DNA of 64,000 nucleotides from Vanilla planifolia (Eukaryota; Streptophyta; Magnoliopsida; Asparagales; Orchidaceae): positions 11,019,107 through 11,083,106 of the forward strand of contig CM043877.1 in assembly GCA_023846275.1 (NCBI GenBank), read 5' to 3'. The stretch's first letter is position 1, and each line of letters begins with the position of its first letter. Both the position numbers and the translations under genes were made by a program. Below are positions 60,280-64,000 of the stretch, piece by piece. The notes beneath the pieces are model-generated. The model did no database searches. It worked only from the letters and a program-made list of their open reading frames with translations, and was not told the DNA's origin.

Positions 60280-61702
60280 TACCAGTAATGGAGTTTTGGT
60301 TTGATTTAGATGCTGCATTCTAAGTAGGTTTGATGGTTAGGTCTTGTCAGGAATATATCATAAATTTGAAGTGAGGACATGGTACACATGTTTCAGTGCT
60401 TCTTGTTGCAGTGTAATCTTGCATTGGAAGCAAGAGGTCGCCAGTATATTTTATTGGAATTCTTCCAAAACTTTAGACAAAATCTGCAAATCTTGGAAGC
60501 TATAGGTTGGAAAAGATATTTGATATAAATCAATGCTTGGATGCATGGCCAGCTCTTTTTGGTGATGAGAGAATCATCTCATAAAAAAGCCTTATACAAA
60601 AAATGATGATCAATTTCTCCTTATAATAAGAAACCCGAAGAACCATTCGAGTAACCATTTAAATCAAAGTGGAGCCACTAATTAAACTATATTTGATGGC
60701 TTGTTAGGTCACTAGTTGTGCTTTTATACATTTTGTTTTCTTGTACTAATTAACTTGTAAACATAAAACAAGATTGATAGTGCCAACCAATATTAGATTC
60801 AATGATTATGTAAAGTAAATACATTGAAAAACAAGTGTGATGTTGTTTGACATTAGTTGTATTAACAAGAGAGTAGAGGTATGGATTGGACTCCATGAAG
60901 TCACAAAAATGAAGTCAATCACTCAAAAGAAGCCCGATGTTTCACAAAACTAAGTGCATGTCCCCTGACTTTTAACTAAGAATGGCATAAAATTGAAACA
61001 AGTAACTTCTGATTCGTAATGACATAAAATTCTAACATGTACCAGCTAAAAGATCTCGTTCCTGTTGCTTCACCATGAGTAAGCTTTTTGTCAACTTGCT
61101 GGGATTCACTGTACCTATACAAAGCCCTTATGATATTTAACCCAAGTTCTATGTAGAAGCTGCTGCCTCAATGAAGTTGAAGCTCAAATTCTGGATGATA
61201 TTCTTAACCTATGCACTTTTGTTTTAGTTTGATTGCTCCATGCACATACATTTCACCCATGCAGGATTTGTATCATATCTATATGGATATGGAGGTGATA
61301 GTAATTATCATACCTTGGAGAGCTTGAACCTTCCTTAACATCCCTTTATTTTCATAAATCCTATGTTTGTTCATCCTTTGATCTGCCCACATGCTTCCAG
61401 TTACCTTCCTTGAAATAAATATATTGTATTTCATTTGCAGTGAGCATATTTCACCTTCCCAAATAGTATAGTGTCTTCCATGGCTAATTAACTGTTCCAA
61501 TTATGGTGCTTTAAATCGAGGGTTGAACTGCCTGTATCTCTGTAGCAGGGGAGCTTAACGTTGTTTCATTTGGGACTATGCTTCCTCCTGAAATGTAGTT
61601 CTGTGCTAAAAACGCCAATGAAATTCCTGCAGGTATGCGGTTTTTGAATCATGTTTTGGAGTTTTCTTCAAGGCAGGATATTTTGGAGATTTATTTACAT
61701 GT
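60280..61702 (+). repeat. Segmental duplication, derived copy of the NAA50 intron 2 / exon 3 region
   Basis: Colinear with 35670-37496 at roughly 80-90 percent by eye. It lacks the counterpart of 36560-37280 and carries about 60 extra bases near 61110-61165 and about 200 near 61340-61550. It stops inside exon 3. Confidence 0.87.
61633..61702 (+). pseudogene. Truncated copy of NAA50 exon 3 (first 70 bases)
   Basis: After a preserved acceptor (cctgcag) the copy continues with homology to exon 3: RFLNHVLEFSSRQDILEIYLH in the exon 3 frame versus the parent's RLLNHVLELSSRQNISEIYLH. It ends at acatgt, where the parent continues into the acetyltransferase core. No exon 1 or 2 copy is nearby, so it is a gene fragment and not a gene. 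Confidence 0.85.
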
Positions 61703-64000
61703 CCATTAATGAATCAAGCTTATTCTTGGTCTTTTGAATTTGAATCATAACAAAATTTCAGTTGGATTCCAAATTCATGCTTTTCTAGATAGTTTTGGCA
61801 TAATTGCAGTAATTTGGGTGTAACTTCATCAGTCATGGAATTCAATCATTCAAAAGCATGCTAACAAATTTATTTTAGCTCATTAGTTGTCAAATTCTAA
61901 TGAGAATGAGTTAAAAAATTATTCATAATGCATGACCTGATTTGGCTTTAGCATACACTTGTCTTGCCCACCCTTAAGGACAATCAATGAGTCTTTGCTT
62001 GAGTCATCTGATGACCTTAACAAGATCTATTCTTCTTATTGAAGGCTATAGCAAGCCTCTCGAGATGTCTTTTTCTTTCCATGGAGTAATCTTCCCTTGA
62101 ACCCAAAATTTCCTGGTAGATTGCTACTTGTAATTGTCTAATCCCTCAAGACCACTAAAGTCACACAACTTTGGGTTGGTTTTTTTGAGACTTACCAAAT
62201 TTCTTTCAAGAAAATCTTGAAATTGTACTTCGCTTGAAGCCATCGTCCACGAGGTTATTACTAATTGAGGTTATTATCCTCGAGGCTATTTGGAACCCTC
62301 TCATGTTTGTTTTATAACGGTTCAAATATCTCGACTCCCGTACCTCTTGAGAATATCTTTGTAAGGGTATTTCTTACTTTGCTAGTAGTTCATGATGTTA
62401 TATCTTCTCTTCTAGTTATCTCATGAACTTAATGACTTCTAAAAATCTTTTATCTTAAATCTAATCTTTTGATCAACTAGAGCCTTAAAAGATGGGTTTT
62501 CTAAAGTTTATAGAGGGTCACATTTTGATCATATAACCAAGGTAACTTGTTAAGACGTGCTCGTTATCCACAAAGAGGACACTTCAAACCTTGTTACAAT
62601 AAATAGCTAGCCTAGTTGGTTAAAGATATCATGGAGAAACAAGAATGGCACTCTCATCAACCCATGTAACGTTATAAAGTTGTTGGTGACATTATGACTC
62701 CATTTTTTTTTTTATCAACAAAAACCTTAGAAATAATTGGTGCCAAAATGACTAGCCATGGATGAACATACCTGATTTTGTGGTTAACTAGTGCTTAATC
62801 ATACCTGAGCTTAGTTAGTGTGGATGTTTTTATTTCTAAGCTAACTTGGATTGTGTGGTTTGATTTAAGCATCTCTCGAAACCTTATTATCTTCGTGCTT
62901 GGTTTTAAATAAGCAAGGTTAGGTATTTCGTGATGGTGCATTCTATTTGTATTGGCTTTCATAAAGCTTCATGCCAACTTTATGTTTTTTTGATGTATGA
63001 ATAGGACTCTTTATCTTGCTAGTATAGTACCATGGTTCACGTCCTGAGGAGGTTTCTTTGTGGGGTGGTGTAATAGTTGAGTTTATTGTATGTAATAGAA
63101 ATCTAAGTTCCTAATTAAATCTTAACTTTTTCTCATTTGTGTTTACCCATAAATCACTAATAGTTTAATTGTAAGTTAATCAATGCCTATCTTACTTGCT
63201 AAATAGCTCATTGGAGAAGTCAAATACGAAACTTCTTGCAAATGCCTCCATTATAATATTGAGCCAAAAACCTCTTCTAGGTATTAGATTGAATTGATGA
63301 AGATTGAAGGCAGAAGGTGATGCTAAAACATTATACAGATCCAGTTTTGATGAAGCCATCATCATATTTTGTCATGTTGATAAAAAGTAAGTTTAATGAT
63401 GTGGGTTGTAATGTTATGGTGATTAGGCTTCAGGATGATCACTTTATATTTTGTGGTTATCTTTGCATGATGATGAGGAGCTATGAGTTTGTAGGAAGAA
63501 CAAATGCAAACTTGCATTCACATTCTTTCAGTTAGCTTTTTGTATTATATTGTTTTTTACTGTGGTATAAGGTATTATTAATTGTTAATGAACCTTGAGT
63601 TGGTAATTGTTAATGAATGTTTAGTTTATGGCTTTAATTAGACCAATAGTTTGTTACCTTTAAACTAACACATTTTCATTATTCCATAATGTCCATTTTC
63701 CTTGTTTTTTTATTATTTTATTTTTTGGGAAATGTTGAGGGAATAACATGTTTTTTTGCTATTAAAGAGCATTAAGCATGTGAAGATTGATATACTACTG
63801 TCAAACTTAATTAAGGCTTTTATCTTGTTGTTTTTATGTGTTAATTGTAGATATTCTTATAATTCAAATTCAAAATGAAGTATCATGATATACTTTTTTT
63901 TTGTTGATGAAATTGTATATGTTAATAAAAGTAGAGAAGGTATAATAACTAATTGGACTTATTGAGAGTGAATTTGGAGTGTAAGCAATTTTATGATATT
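61703..64000. other. Intergenic DNA to the right edge
   Basis: No gene, RNA or element end was recognised. Small open frames such as 63317-63535 match nothing I know. Confidence 0.55.

Overview
This is a nuclear genome window from a flowering plant. It carries four plant genes and one gene fragment, with canonical introns and one GC-AG intron, in very AT-rich intergenic DNA full of decayed repeats and long-LTR retrotransposon remains. GC-rich third codon positions in the first half of the last BT1 exon, against the AT-rich surroundings, lean towards a monocot. That lean is weak.

Layout from left to right. (1) 1603-2584, plus: the last two exons of a BT1-type (Brittle-1) plastid/mitochondrial carrier gene whose start lies left of the window. 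(2) 3-7 kb: AT-rich DNA with a direct repeat pair of about 0.9 kb. (3) 7825-8097, minus: a small single-exon DUF761 gene. (4) 9421-9660: an isolated GC-rich island holding two CACGTG G-boxes. (5) 11152-17994, minus: HY5, the bZIP light-signalling factor, rebuilt here as four exons. It has a GC-AG first intron and a 6.2 kb third intron that contains a short fossil LTR element. (6) 18.4-24.6 kb: gene-free, with a three-copy degenerate repeat. (7) 24760-37634, plus: NAA50, an N-terminal acetyltransferase, in three exons with 4.1 and 8.3 kb introns. The introns hold RTE-LINE and Ty3/Gypsy fragments, and exon 2 appears to have one extra T. (8) 41.1-54.0 kb: nested retrotransposon fossils. These are an old minus-strand Ty3/Gypsy element, a 3.2 kb solo LTR inserted in its integrase region, and a second solo LTR of the same family just outside. 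Each solo LTR has a perfect 5 bp target duplication. (9) 56261-58876, plus: an intronless 871-residue PLS-DYW pentatricopeptide protein, very probably the ECB2/VAC1 orthologue. It is followed at once by a decayed tandem copy of its own DYW-encoding 3' end. (10) 60.3-61.7 kb: a copy of the end of NAA50 intron 2 plus the first 70 bases of exon 3, about 24 kb from its source.

The genes do not form a functional cluster. HY5 (photomorphogenesis), ECB2 (plastid RNA editing) and BT1 (nucleotide transport) all touch plastid biology, but that is normal for plant genes and I infer no coordinated system. The items most worth a second look are the HY5 gene structure, the NAA50 frameshift, the two local duplications that made partial gene copies, and the nested solo LTRs.
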